Below, piece after piece: positions 34,048 to 44,290 of a DNA stretch of 64,000 bases. Every line of letters begins with the position of its first letter. The first letter of the stretch is position 1. The position numbers were made by a program, and so were the translations under genes. This DNA is from Hyalella azteca (taxonomy: Eukaryota > Arthropoda > Malacostraca > Amphipoda > Hyalellidae), in NCBI RefSeq assembly GCF_000764305.2, contig NW_025943934.1, positions 1 through 64,000 of the forward strand, read 5' to 3'. The notes under the pieces are model-generated. The model was not told the DNA's origin, searched no databases, and worked only from the letters and a program-made list of their open reading frames with translations.

Positions 34048-34370
34048 GTTATTCTAAATGATGGACCAAATTTAATAAATTCGTATTTATGAGGGTATAA
34101 AATAAAAATGAATAATTTTCACAGCAATGGAAACAGATATAATCATCCTTTTACATATTTAAAAATATTAAATATGTAACCCGTGTGCTGCATGGCAAAC
34201 ATCTAAACGGTAAATCAGTAACTTCCTGAGCCTGGGTAGGACGCATAATAAATGAAAATCTGGCTCTTCACTTCTGGCCACCGAGATCCCCTGATCTCAT
34301 GTGACTATTTCTTATGGGGTTACGTCAAAGAAGCTGTTTACGTCTCGCCTTTACCAGCAACTCTGTTTAC
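34048..34370 (+). pseudogene. Decayed mariner/Tc1-type transposase fragment
   Basis: The plus strand reads VGRIINENLALHFWPPRSPD with L next (34228-34298). A one-base frame change and a stop in the old frame follow, and then CDYFLWGYVKEAVYVSPLPA with TL next (34300-34366). The signature WPPRSPDL..CDYFLWGYVK..VY is the C-terminal block of DDE transposases of the mariner/Tc1 (DDE_3) superfamily, which is very common in arthropods. TACAGGGTTATTCTAAATGA near 34049 may be one terminal repeat. The N-terminal two thirds and the other end are missing. The element also sits in the adapter-bounded, possibly misplaced segment, so its genomic position is doubtful. Confidence 0.75.
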
Positions 34371-34384
34371 GTCACGCCTCTACC

Positions 34385-34385
34385 N
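34385..34385. other. Ambiguous base (N), likely gap closure point
   Basis: A single N lies between TCACGCCTCTACC and ATCAGATTAAG, beside a short near-repeat of CTGTTTACGTC(T/A)CGCCT. It suggests a minimal-length gap in the scaffold. Confidence 0.8.
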
Positions 34386-34641
34386 ATCAGATTAAGTAAG
34401 AAAAATGGCCGATCGTTCATCGACAATTTCCATAGGAGTGACCTGATTTTGAAAGAAAAAATGCCGATCAGTCATCGATAATCTGGCAATAATCATCACT
34501 CGGCCACAAATCATCCACGTTAAGGCGCTTCCTGAGGTGGGGCTAGCAGCCTATGCGATGAGGGACGGCGTGTGGATGAAAAATGCAAGCCTAAACTCAT
34601 TAAATTGCAGTGATTGACGCCGAGAGCACACGATATAGATC

Positions 34642-34679
34642 CTGTCTCTTATACACATCTAGATGTGTATAAGAGACAG
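34642..34679. other. Complete 38-bp Nextera mate-pair junction adapter
   Basis: CTGTCTCTTATACACATCT (34642-34660) is followed directly by its reverse complement AGATGTGTATAAGAGACAG (34661-34679). This back-to-back pair is the junction made when Nextera mate-pair fragments are circularised. Sequence left and right of it need not be adjacent in the genome. Confidence 0.98.
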
Positions 34680-34734
34680 GACATGGCGAGCACAATAGTG
34701 CATTTTTTTCATAAATGAGAAAATGCGCTAAAAA
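34680..34734 (+). mobile_element. Family A element, right-end fragment
   Basis: GACATGGCGAGCACAATAGT through GAGAAAATGCGCTAAAAA. It starts exactly at the junction adapter, so the left half was lost in library construction or assembly. Confidence 0.85.
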
Positions 34735-34857
34735 GTTAAGAGATTGTAAGTTCATCAGCCAATCATTGACGACCTTTCAAGCCAAATCCACCAATCATAG
34801 ACAAGAAAATAGAGCGTAAGTACTTACGTTCACTTAGCGAGTTTTGAAAGTATGGCC
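34735..34857 (-). mobile_element. Family B MITE, reverse orientation, left end missing
   Basis: Starts GTTAAGAGATTGTAAGTTC directly after a family A end, without its own inverted end, and finishes GTATGGCC followed by CAG (34858-34860). The missing end may reflect chimeric joining at this place. Confidence 0.8.
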
Positions 34858-34930
34858 CAGGACTCAGATTGACTATCAGCCGAGCTAAGATACCAACGCT
34901 CAGGAGAAAATTGCCGAGGTCGTGGATACT

Positions 34931-35099
34931 AAGAAAAAAATATAACTCAGTACTCACTGCAGTGAGTGATAGAGAGCGCATTTTCCCAAAATCGACTAAA
35001 ACTAGAAGTCACAGAAAGACAGACAGACGGCCGGATAGACGGACGGACTTGACGAGCACAATAGCGCCTTTTTCCATAAATGAGAAAATGCGCGAAAAA
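34931..35099 (+). mobile_element. Family A element, copy 4
   Basis: A full-length copy, more diverged in the middle (TTTTCCCAAAATCGAC in place of TTTTCTCGTCGACG), ending GCGCGAAAAA. Confidence 0.8.
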
Positions 35100-36573
35100 G
35101 ATAAGTTCATCACTGAACTTAGCCTGTGTACTAGTCCTATGAAGCTGTACCACGACGTTTCTTTATCAAATGCACTGACTATTTTATGATGAATGCGGTA
35201 AAAAAATGAATTAGGCTCGTAAAGGTTTTTAAATCTAATCACGTACCTGAAGCACATGACTCGAATAGGCTTAATGATAGGCGTGATAAATACCCCAATT
35301 TATTTTAATTTTTAGTTCGATATTTCTGCATGAAGACCATCTACTTCTGAACTTTAACCAAATATTCGAATCGCTCTGAAATATTTCTTAATCAATAGCT
35401 AGGAATCATATCATCGACCTAGATAATGAAAAATTGCTTACGCCTGTATTTGAATATATCATTGCAGATAACTTTTAAAAGTGTTTTCCAAGCGCAAAAC
35501 GCAATTTTGTCATCAGATTTAGGGAAAATGCAGATTTTGGAACAAAATCTACATTTAATGAAACGAATGAAATAGAGATTCAACAGTGCATCGAGGAAAC
35601 AAATCAACCAGGAAGTTTTGACCGGTTATCCGGTGAATCCTTCGTCTCTTTTAATATTCTCTAGTGGCACTCGTGTCGGCAACAGACGGCACACTCGCAA
35701 AGCCATACTTCACGAGTCGCTTGCCTAGAAGTATCGGTTTCTTCTCAACGTAACCAAAAGTCACGGGAAAAACAACGACATGTTGAACGCTAATGGCATT
35801 GTAATTTGGAACCTGGAGACACGAACCAAGTTTAGCATTCACTTCACTGAAGACCGACACTCTGTCCCTTGAGTTCTGGTCGGAAATTCACACAATAGAG
35901 TGGGCCTCCAACACCGGACAAAGAACTCCAGTCACGGTTATCTCGGTCGCGATGCCTTTCATGATTAATTCATAGCTACATTAATATCTTTGTTGTAGTG
36001 ATCATATGTACAAATATCATTCTGCTTTTGAATTCAAGAATGATTTCTCATAAGTTACGCCGTTACAATACGACTAGTTGAAGATTATTGAGCGCCACAT
36101 GGTTTTCCATTAAAAATATGTGTGAAGAATTACTCACTGGAAGAAAGAAATGCTCACATTTACTCATCATACATGAACATACGAAAAACTAGATTCAATC
36201 AAAATTAGAGTTTTGATGATGAATATATTTTGAATTTGGGTAGATTTGAAGAATTTACGATCATCAAGACAATTTTTTTGAATAAAATAAATATTTTTCT
36301 CTCGTTGAAATAGTAGCAGCTTCCAACATAATTATCACTTATGCTCCGCATTCCTAATACACAAGATTATGATTTATATATAGAGTATTTATGATTTGGT
36401 CGCACTTAGTGTTTACATATTTTCAATTGCTAAAAATTGTACATAATGGCGTATTCTGAATTCGGCAGTTCTTAATTAATGTTATCTGAATCCACTTGAT
36501 GTATATTTCATGGTTGGTGCAAAAACATTACTGTGAAACAAAACGAAATCTCGGCTGTCGCATCAAAGATTGA
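35100..36573. other. No recognised gene; open GC-richer patch at 35640-35960
   Basis: The patch is open on both strands in several frames. One minus frame (35651-35860) includes VPNYNAISVQHVVVFPVTFG. A neighbouring minus frame (35419-35607) is cysteine-rich and ends at a GTAAGC donor-like site. No frame is clearly preferred. Confidence 0.35.
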
Positions 36574-36875
36574 TTGTAGTAGTGCGGAGGTGTAAGATAT
36601 TTAAGATGCACTCAGGGACTTGCGTGAGGTTGTTACAAGTATTGATGCATTTTTTGTCATTATGCATGGTTAAGGGACTTCCTTCATGTATGGAATATCA
36701 CTTCTAAACTCATCTCAAGCTTCTGTAAATTATATCATGCTTATTATATTTAATAATATTATAATACTATTATTATTAATTTGTAGTAGTGCGGAGGTGT
36801 AAGATATTTAAGATGCACTCAGGGACTTGCGTGAGGTTGTTACAAGTATTGATGCATTTTTTGTCATTATGCATG
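36574..36875 (+). repeat. 95-bp direct repeat, two identical copies
   Basis: 36574-36668 and 36781-36875 both begin TTGTAGTAGTGCGGAGGTGT and appear identical by eye. They are separated by 112 bp of unrelated AT-rich sequence. Confidence 0.9.
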
Positions 36876-39374
36876 TCATCATGACCCAGTTTGACCCGGA
36901 AAAAGGAAGTGTTAGTGTTATGTCTGCTCGCTGCTTCTGCTGTGATTAAAAAAAGCGTATCAATAATTTTACAATATGACCCAAAAATTCATTTTTCCAA
37001 GTTCTTAAATAATAATAATCTAATAATCATGATTATTATTCATTAAAAATAATTATAATGTACATAATTATTATTATTCATGAATAATAATTATCTTTCA
37101 TCAAAACTGACATTTCGTAATCAAGAATGCAAAATTTTATGCCAAAATAATTAGTCGTAGAGTGAGGACTAAATAATGTATAGATAACGCATTTCATATA
37201 TGCTACAATGACACTCACGGAATGGCAATCACGAGAAACGTTCGAAAAATTTGACAGGTTCCATAATCTTAAAGGCCATGCTCGACATTGAGTGTGCGAT
37301 TTGGTAAGATTACGAGATTGAACGCTTTGACGAATTCAAAAACTAGGCAAGCAACGAACACGCAATTTTTGGAATGAGTTCAGAGAAGTGAACATCGAAT
37401 GAATAAATAAAATATGTGAAATTTATTTAGAGTTTGTAGCATGTTTATTAGTAAAAAGAAATTTCTGTCATTGTCAAAACTCAAAGCATTAATTTATGGA
37501 GGCGCATCTTACAACCAGAACATCGCTTGTAAAAACAGCCACAGAGAAGTAAAAATTTAATACTATCTTGATTTAGTTATATAAAAATTTAGCTGAAAAA
37601 ACTCACTTTATGACGAAATAACATCCAAAAACATTCAAGCAATAGTGCGAACAATTAAAAGTTGCAGCTACGCCAGTGCCTCCGCAATTACGTTCTTCGA
37701 TATGGATGATGCAAGCCGGGTACACGGTTCGGGGTCTCACTTTTCCGAATACTGGACACACATACGGACTATTAACAGGAATAGTTTGCGGAAATACTTG
37801 GTCGATTGTCGAGGGCAAAAGTTATAGACGAAAAACTGTCAAATTTTAATAACAAACGAAGCGGTTCGTTGATATTTGTCTATAACCTTGTATTCGAAAA
37901 CACTGCAGTGAGAAAATTGCAAAGTTCTTTTAAATTTTTTTACGGGCAGTTAGAATGCAGGAAGATATTATTTGGGTCATTTTAAATCATTAACTCCTGA
38001 ATCAGCAGCTTAAAGAATTATTTTGATGCTCCAATGTTTTACGGCAAGTAAACGCTAACTAACCTCATTCGGTAGAACGGCTACGGTGATACGTATAAGT
38101 TTATTAGAAAATAATAGATAATAAATAATAGACTTGCTTGATAATGAATGTTGATGTATTCGAAACGTCGCACTGCAATAAAATGTCATTCGGTAATCTA
38201 CTTTTTGATCTCCAAGCTCCAGCTAGAAATTTCGTTCGGCTTATCGAAGGGAACGATGGGAAAATCGTAAATAAAAGGTGCGCTCTGGTCTTCAACCAAA
38301 CCTGCATAAATGAAGAGCTTCTGCCTAACTACACTAATAGAAAATAATAATGAACTACGCATAAACTACGAAAAGCTACGATGATACGCATAAGTTTCTT
38401 AGAAAATAGGAACTTGTTTGTCACAAAGAATAGCCAAATCGACGACGAGATTGAGGCCTAACAGGAAGGTTCACAAATTTCGAGAGATCCTAAGCGGGCA
38501 TTTGGCCAGCAGCCACCTCTTGAAAATGACATAGGGACTATTTCCAAGAGCCGGAGTCTGTTGGGATTTGTACAAGAAAGTGATCAGTAGGAATTAAAAG
38601 TACGAACGAAATTATTCAAGAAATTTGAGTTTTCACTTTCATAATCATGTGTCAAATGAATAATACCGGTAAAATGCATTTTAACATTTTACATTATTAC
38701 TCTGTGGAATTATTTATTAGTGGCAACTACTCAGCTTCAGAAATGAATGCTGATGAAACAAGATTCCAAGCAAACAAATATCTATGTTAACATTGAAATA
38801 GTACAAGAATTATAAACATATTTCAGTTAACATGGAAATATGTCGCAGCATAGACTCCTCGCACGAATTTATATGATACTAAAATTTACGGGAAATGAAG
38901 CAACTTCATAACCTAGTGAAACCTACGTGTAGATTTTCAGAACAACCGGGAAAAACGTTAATAATTTGCCGAGTAATATCATGAATGAGAATCGTGACGA
39001 ATGTTGAAATTGACATCAAATGATGCGAAGTACTGAAAATCACACACAATTTGGTTCAAAAGGCTTAAGCAGAAGTCACTCATCAGCTTCGCAAGATTAA
39101 GACTTAGAAGAAGATAAAATTTGGTAAAAAAAGGGTCATATATGCAAGCAATTTAATAACACGGATGAAAAATGAACCTTCAATAATGCACACTATATAG
39201 AGGTCAACGAGCAAACATCTCTTCTAATGTTCAGATATTAAAAACTACCGGTGACATCACCGATTTTATTTCAACTACACAGCATTGCGAATGAATAAAG
39301 TGACCTTTAGGATAAAACGTGTGCAATATTAAATATATTGTGAAAACCAATGAGGATAATAAAATTCAGTCAAA
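36876..39374. other. No recognised gene; palindromic AAT tract and two ambiguous open patches
   Basis: 36995-37100 is an AAT/ATT-rich, partly palindromic tract. At 37603-37818 both strands are open: minus has a GTGAGT donor at 37606, plus reads ITFFDMDDASRVHGSGSHFS. At 38138-38347 a 69-codon plus frame reads MSFGNLLFDLQAPARNFVRL. None can be assigned to a family. Confidence 0.35.
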
Positions 39375-39660
39375 AATAAAGTTCAGTCAAGTCTTAATAT
39401 TTTAACCTAACTTTATTGTATTTTTTCAAGTTTATTTACATTTAATTTATATTTTAATTTACTCATTACAAACTAAGGACAATAAATTTCAATAATATTC
39501 CTTGTAATTTATTATATTACATATAATTAATATTCTTAATTCAATGTCAAAAATAAAGTTCAGTCAAAATTTTAATATTTTAACATATCTCTAATGTAAT
39601 TTTTATTTTTAAGTTACTTTATATCTAATTTACATTTTAATTTACTCATTACAAACAAAA
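39375..39660 (+). repeat. Direct repeat of about 110 bp, two copies
   Basis: 39375-39480 and 39546-39655 both run from AAAAATAAAGTTCAGTCAA to TTTACTCATTACAAAC with about 80 % identity by eye. Confidence 0.8.
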
Positions 39661-39714
39661 ACTAGTTGAATGGTTTACTGAATCGACCTGAATCATTTCA
39701 GAACAAAAGAATTT

Positions 39715-39845
39715 CATGAGTCTCAGAGACAGGAGCTGTACATCGCGGCCAGCTTGTCCAGGAGAAGAGCTCAGCGAGGCTGAGCCGTTGCAAGCAGCTC
39801 ACGCTGACCGATTGTGGCAAGACTCTAATTGAGCTCAAATACGAA
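39715..39845. other. GC-rich patch next to family A copy 5
   Basis: About 130 bp, clearly GC-richer than the flanks and open in three plus frames. One ends ARLSRCKQLTLTDCGKTLIE. It may be a relic of an exon or element; no splice signals settle it. Confidence 0.3.
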
Positions 39846-39854
39846 AAATAATAT

Positions 39855-40015
39855 GAAAAATATAACTCAGTACTCACTGCAGTGAGTGAGAGAGCGCATT
39901 TTCTCGTCGACGCAAACTTGAGGTCACGGACAGACGGACAGACAGACAGACGGACGGACGGACATGGCGTGCACAATAGTGCATTTTTTCCATAAATGAG
40001 AAAATGCGCTAAAAA
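39855..40015 (+). mobile_element. Family A element, copy 5
   Basis: A full copy with the palindrome, both inverted-repeat arms and a GACA/GACG core of medium length. Confidence 0.85.
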
Positions 40016-42413
40016 GGCACAAAATCACACAGAAAATTACCTGGATATTATACAACCCAAAATATATTTTTAGAACACTAGATGCAAAAAATATCGAAAG
40101 ACGACCTCTACCTTAGCAATGATTTATTTGCCACCTTTCGTTTCAAATTTAAATCACTATAGAATTAATTCGTCGCGGGATGTCAAATGCTTCAACGCTT
40201 GATTTTATTCAACATACCGCAAACTGTTGCTGTAAATAAATGAACTAACATGAAATTTAAGAAAAAAATGAGACTTTTCAGTAAAAACTTTTCATAATAA
40301 TCTTTTCAGTAGTTAATACTAAACACGACAATTAATACTAAACACAGTAGTTAATACTAAACATCGTGCTATAAAAAAAACTGCGGCTGAATTTAAATAG
40401 GAATAATATGATAAAACGCTGCTTAATGAGATGAATAATTAAAATCATCGACAGTCGTTTATTACATAATTGAGTAACTGACTTCGATAACGACGGCGCC
40501 ATTTTTTATTTGTAAGTATTGAAAATAAAATTAAACAGAATAAAAAATGACATTAGTAAGCGGATAAGATTTATAATAAGAGATTAAAAAGAATAAAGCT
40601 ATCAAAATTTCTGAATTTTTAAACTTTTGACCATTTTAAACATTGCCACTGTTTGGACAATAATATTCATAATTGACAAACAAATGTAACGCGCTTCATA
40701 TTCTAGTAAACATGTAACTGAGTTGTGTCATGGTCATATTCGACTTGTATGAGAGGTGCAACGAGTTAAGTCTAGCTCATCCAAATACAATGACAGTCTA
40801 TTGTAAATCTATTCGAATATTATTATAGACTAATTTTCATATTCGAAAGTGTAGCAAAGCTGAAAAAAAATCAAACTTCGTGCGCACTGGAGGAAAAATG
40901 AGTGAAAAGTTTCATAAAAACACTACTGGAGTGAGCTGTGGCATATGGTCGATACTGAAGCTGATTTTGCTTTGGCTACCATAAGTTTGCTTAAGGAAAC
41001 AAAAGAAACTAGAAAAACAGAAGCAGTGGAAATTTAAATTTAAAGAAAATAATCGAAATTTCATTAAAATCTCGCCCCGAAAGCCCTCTATAATTCTCGT
41101 ACAACCGCACGCAACACGACGCCAGAAGTCACAAGTAATAGACTGGTAGGCAGGATGCCACAAATAACAGTAATTCGGAGGTGCGAAAAGATGAAAGCGC
41201 CGTCTGGAAAAGACGCAGAGCTCAGGGAGTCGTAATTGCTTTCTCTGGTCCCTGGGTGCCTGGAATCTCTTAGTAGAGACTCCCTGCTTGTTCGTGTTCA
41301 TTACCTTCCAGACTTTGTTCAATGGAGGACGTAATCGCTACAGGAAAAGTTTAACTTTAATTAACCATCGATGTCAACAGGTGGAGGGCTGGCGACATCA
41401 CGGAAGTTTTATTCGGTCCATGATATGTTGCGACGAATAATTTCTCAGTTCTGCTCAAAATACCCATGATATTCAGCTCATAAGTTGATGGATTCATCAA
41501 AAAGACAGTTATTAAAGTTTGATTAAAGTCCATTTCCATTTGCGAGAATCCATAACAACGAAAGGGTTCGACTACGTTTTAAAAGCATCAAATTAATCAA
41601 AGCTTATGGCAAAACAAATTTTTGAGCCTAGTCCTCGAACAATCTAACGACTGATTCATAAAGTGAAGAATTATCCTTCCACACAATTTTAATTTTTTTA
41701 ATTAATTCGGCCAATTGTTGAACGGCAAATGTTAACGGGAATTGAAGAAATGACTAGCAACATTAAGAATTTCGCTCCTGCAGAGGGTGTTTGGCTCCTG
41801 CACCGGACCGGTCAAGGTTCTGAATAAAATGTGTGAAAAATTCTTGTGTGCATAATGTGACTTCATGGCATGAGAAATTTACAAAAATACAAGATATTTA
41901 ATTTCCTAATGTTTGAAAACCATGAATAAGTTAGGAAATTGACGAGTTTCCGTGCTCAGAAATAATGCTAGGAACTTAAAAGCGCTGAATAACCTACTGA
42001 TTATTCAACCATGAAAAAATTCATCGTATTTAACGTCAGAAAATCTCACTCTGTAAAAAAACACAGTTCGTGAGCCAATCCTGCACTTACAGAAATCAAA
42101 TTATAATTTCTCAGAATTTATCCACATCAAAATACAGTACAAAAAATCCTATTAGATATTTTTCCTCGCCATGCCGTCTAAAGTGTCACATACAAATAAT
42201 AAAAACAGACCGTGTTGTGCCGCAGCCGCTACAAGGCCTCATTACGGACACTTTTATATTAAATAACAGACGATTTATAAGCGTAATATAGTCGGCCAGC
42301 GATAATGCCGTTCGGATTTTCAAAAGAGCTGTCGAGTAGAGGAGAGACATCGGCAACGAGGGATGCAAGCCAAATTAATTGCGCTCCTGTTGTGAATAAT
42401 AAAGCATAAACAG
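40016..42413. other. No recognised gene
   Basis: 40315-40370 carries three copies of TTAATACTAAACAC. 40103-40238 is a diverged copy of 30605-30742. A 136-codon minus frame (40912-41322) crosses a polypyrimidine-CAG acceptor-like site, but the other minus frame there is also open. No product is recognised. Confidence 0.4.
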
Positions 42414-42626
42414 CACTGTTAGAAAAAACGGTGAAAAAACGGTCCCACTGGCATTCTAGTGCCCGGTGGCCCCGTGAAAATAAACGATTTCGCCGTTTTT
42501 ATCAGATGTTTTACGGATTTCTAGTGTTAAATTAGAATAAAAACGGCGACACGGTGTTTCTTACACGTGCTGACCGGCCACTGAAACGCCGGTATAATAC
42601 CGTTAACGGTAATTTTTCTAACAGTG
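42414..42626. mobile_element. MITE-like element with 14-bp inverted ends
   Basis: CACTGTTAGAAAAA (42414-42427) is perfectly repeated in reverse at 42613-42626, 213 bp in all. Inner segments ACGGTGAAAAAACGG and CCGTTAACGGTAA extend the weak symmetry. No convincing target duplication is seen, so the superfamily is not assigned. Confidence 0.75.
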
Positions 42627-42658
42627 AGGGCATAGAAATTCTTGCCTCTCGCTCCTCA

Positions 42659-42782
42659 TCATAAGCGAGACGTCGGGAAGATGGAGGTGAGATTTTTGCC
42701 ATGTCCGCCCAGAACGAGAGGGTCGTAGGTGAGGGAACATTTCTCCAGTGAAATATGGTGATTAATTCGATAAGTACTGCAA
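42659..42782 (-). CDS. Candidate terminal exon, unknown product
   Basis: A strong minus-strand acceptor (CGCCTGTTATTTGTTTCAG) ends at 42783. After one base the frame reads 40 codons to TGA at 42661-42659, starting CSTYRINHHISLEKCSLTYD. A second frame is open for longer but runs into the MITE at 42414. The split-codon phase would match the donor of the candidate exon at 43904 upstream on the same strand. A phase match has a one in three chance of arising at random. No domain is recognised. Confidence 0.2.
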
Positions 42783-43375
42783 CTGAAACAAATAACAGGC
42801 GAGATGGAAACTTTGACTATTACTCTACATGGTATCCAATTCATTGAAAATTATGAGAGTATGAATTAATGCTTAGCGAACAAAGGCGAGTGTACTTAGA
42901 CATTCTCTGGTATCTTCGTCATAAAAAAACTCAAAATATTGACAAAATGTGCCCACAAGACAAATAAGCAAACAGACTCTGTATCTTGCAAGGGAAAAAA
43001 GATATTTACCAAAGTCATCAAGGGTTGCTAGAAATCTTAAAGATCTGACCCAAATTTCCTTAAACAATCGTCCATCTCAGACATCAAGCTGATGCTGAAA
43101 TATCTGTCCACGAGAAATATCTCTGTCTTCCAGCTAGTAGGTAAATAAAGATACGTTTAGTTCTGAAACTCAGTGCGATAAGACGCAGAGAAAAGCAACA
43201 AACAAATAAACTTGGTTGCAAAGTTAGTAAAAAAAGGTCTATCAAGAAGAACAACAACTAAGTCTTGGAATATTTAAAATCAGCCGCTGTCGGCTGATAC
43301 GAACACCTCGCGTGAATTCTATTTTGTTTGCTGGCAAATACGCGAAGTTCATAGCGGACGGATATACATATAGCG
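42783..43375. other. No recognised gene
   Basis: AT-rich. Lies between the two minus-strand exon candidates and would be intron if they belong together. Confidence 0.45.
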
Positions 43376-43562
43376 AAAAAATATAACTCAGTACTCACTG
43401 CAGTGATCGAGTGACAGAGAGCGCATTTTCTCGTCGACGAAAACGTGAAGTCACGGACGAACAGACAGACGGACAGACGGACGGACAGACGGAGAGACAG
43501 ACGGACGGACATGGCGAGCACAAAAGTTCATTTTTCTATAAATGAGAAAACGCGCTGAAAAT
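43376..43562 (+). mobile_element. Family A element, copy 6
   Basis: The longest copy, with an expanded GACA/GACG core and a TCGA insertion after the palindrome. The right arm has one change (GAGAAAACGCGCT). Confidence 0.85.
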
Positions 43563-43903
43563 CACAAGCAAATCGGAACTTCAATTTATCGAGGATGGGG
43601 GAAGTCTAAATCGCAGTCAACTAGGTTAGCAAGTAATTGAATAATTCAATTCATAAGATTAGCTGGGTTACCTTAAATTTCTAGTATTCATCTTGAAAAA
43701 CAAACGTTAGTTCACGACACAGAAATTCAAATAACGTAATCTGCTCGATAACAATATTAAAGAAAACAGTTGTCTATCTTAACGAAGACAATTTTTCATG
43801 CCACAGAAGTAAACCTCAGCCATTTTCAAATTATAAATCTATAGGGTTAAGATAGCAAAAAACACTTTACTTGAGAAAACACATGCACATCTCAATAACT
43901 AAC

Positions 43904-44046
43904 CTTGTCCAGGGCAGAACTCTGTTGCCGCCTTCGAAGCTGGAGCTTCGTACTTCGTACTTGATGTTAATGCGGCGATGGTTGCGCACTTGTGCGCGAA
44001 ATTTACGCACATCGTCACTCACTTCTTCACTCTTGCTTGATTCCAT
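43904..44046 (-). CDS. Candidate first coding exon, unknown product
   Basis: On the minus strand ATG at 44046-44044 lies in a favourable context (GAAGGC before, G after). The frame reads 47 codons and two bases to a donor GTTAGT at 43903. The translation is charged and starts MESSKSEEVSDDVRKFRAQV, continuing through a basic stretch (RNHRRINIKYE) and a Ser/Gly-rich part to LPWT. An upstream in-frame TAA lies 13 codons before the ATG. The segment is GC-richer than its surroundings, and the composition is more protein-like than most frames here. It has no signal peptide or known motif. The opposite strand is also open over 72 codons, so a chance frame cannot be excluded. Confidence 0.33.
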
Positions 44047-44084
44047 GCCTTCAGCTTTGGCAATGAGTCTTATAATTGAAATTT

Positions 44085-44290
44085 TTTAAGCACGAATTGG
44101 GAATCTATTTGGCATCCACACCCCTTCCATTTGCAATAAGTTTTTTAAAATACACAATTATTAAACAAATTTGAAATTTTTTGACGAGACTCATACTGGA
44201 ATTTTTTATACACAAATTGGGAATTTATTTGGCATCCACACACCTACCTACCATTTGCAATAAGTTTTTTTAAATACACAATAATTAAAC
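44085..44290 (+). repeat. Direct repeat of about 95 bp, two copies
   Basis: 44085-44185 and 44198-44290 share AATTGGGAAT, TATTTGGCATCCACAC, CCATTTGCAATAAGTTTTTT and AATACACAAT.ATTAAACAAA. Confidence 0.9.

Noticed and set aside
31150..37818. Serine-protease-like words on the minus strand (IVGANELP near 31240, CGGT near 37690, GGPLYC near 35890)
   Set aside because: They are in the wrong order for one protease on that strand, need frame changes, lack the catalytic residues, and competing frames are equally open; likely coincidence.
14416..43521. Similar minus-strand peptides (ARHVR..VRDLKFSSTRKCAL) at several loci
   Set aside because: They are translations of family A copies, whose nucleotide conservation explains the shared peptide; frames and starts differ between copies.
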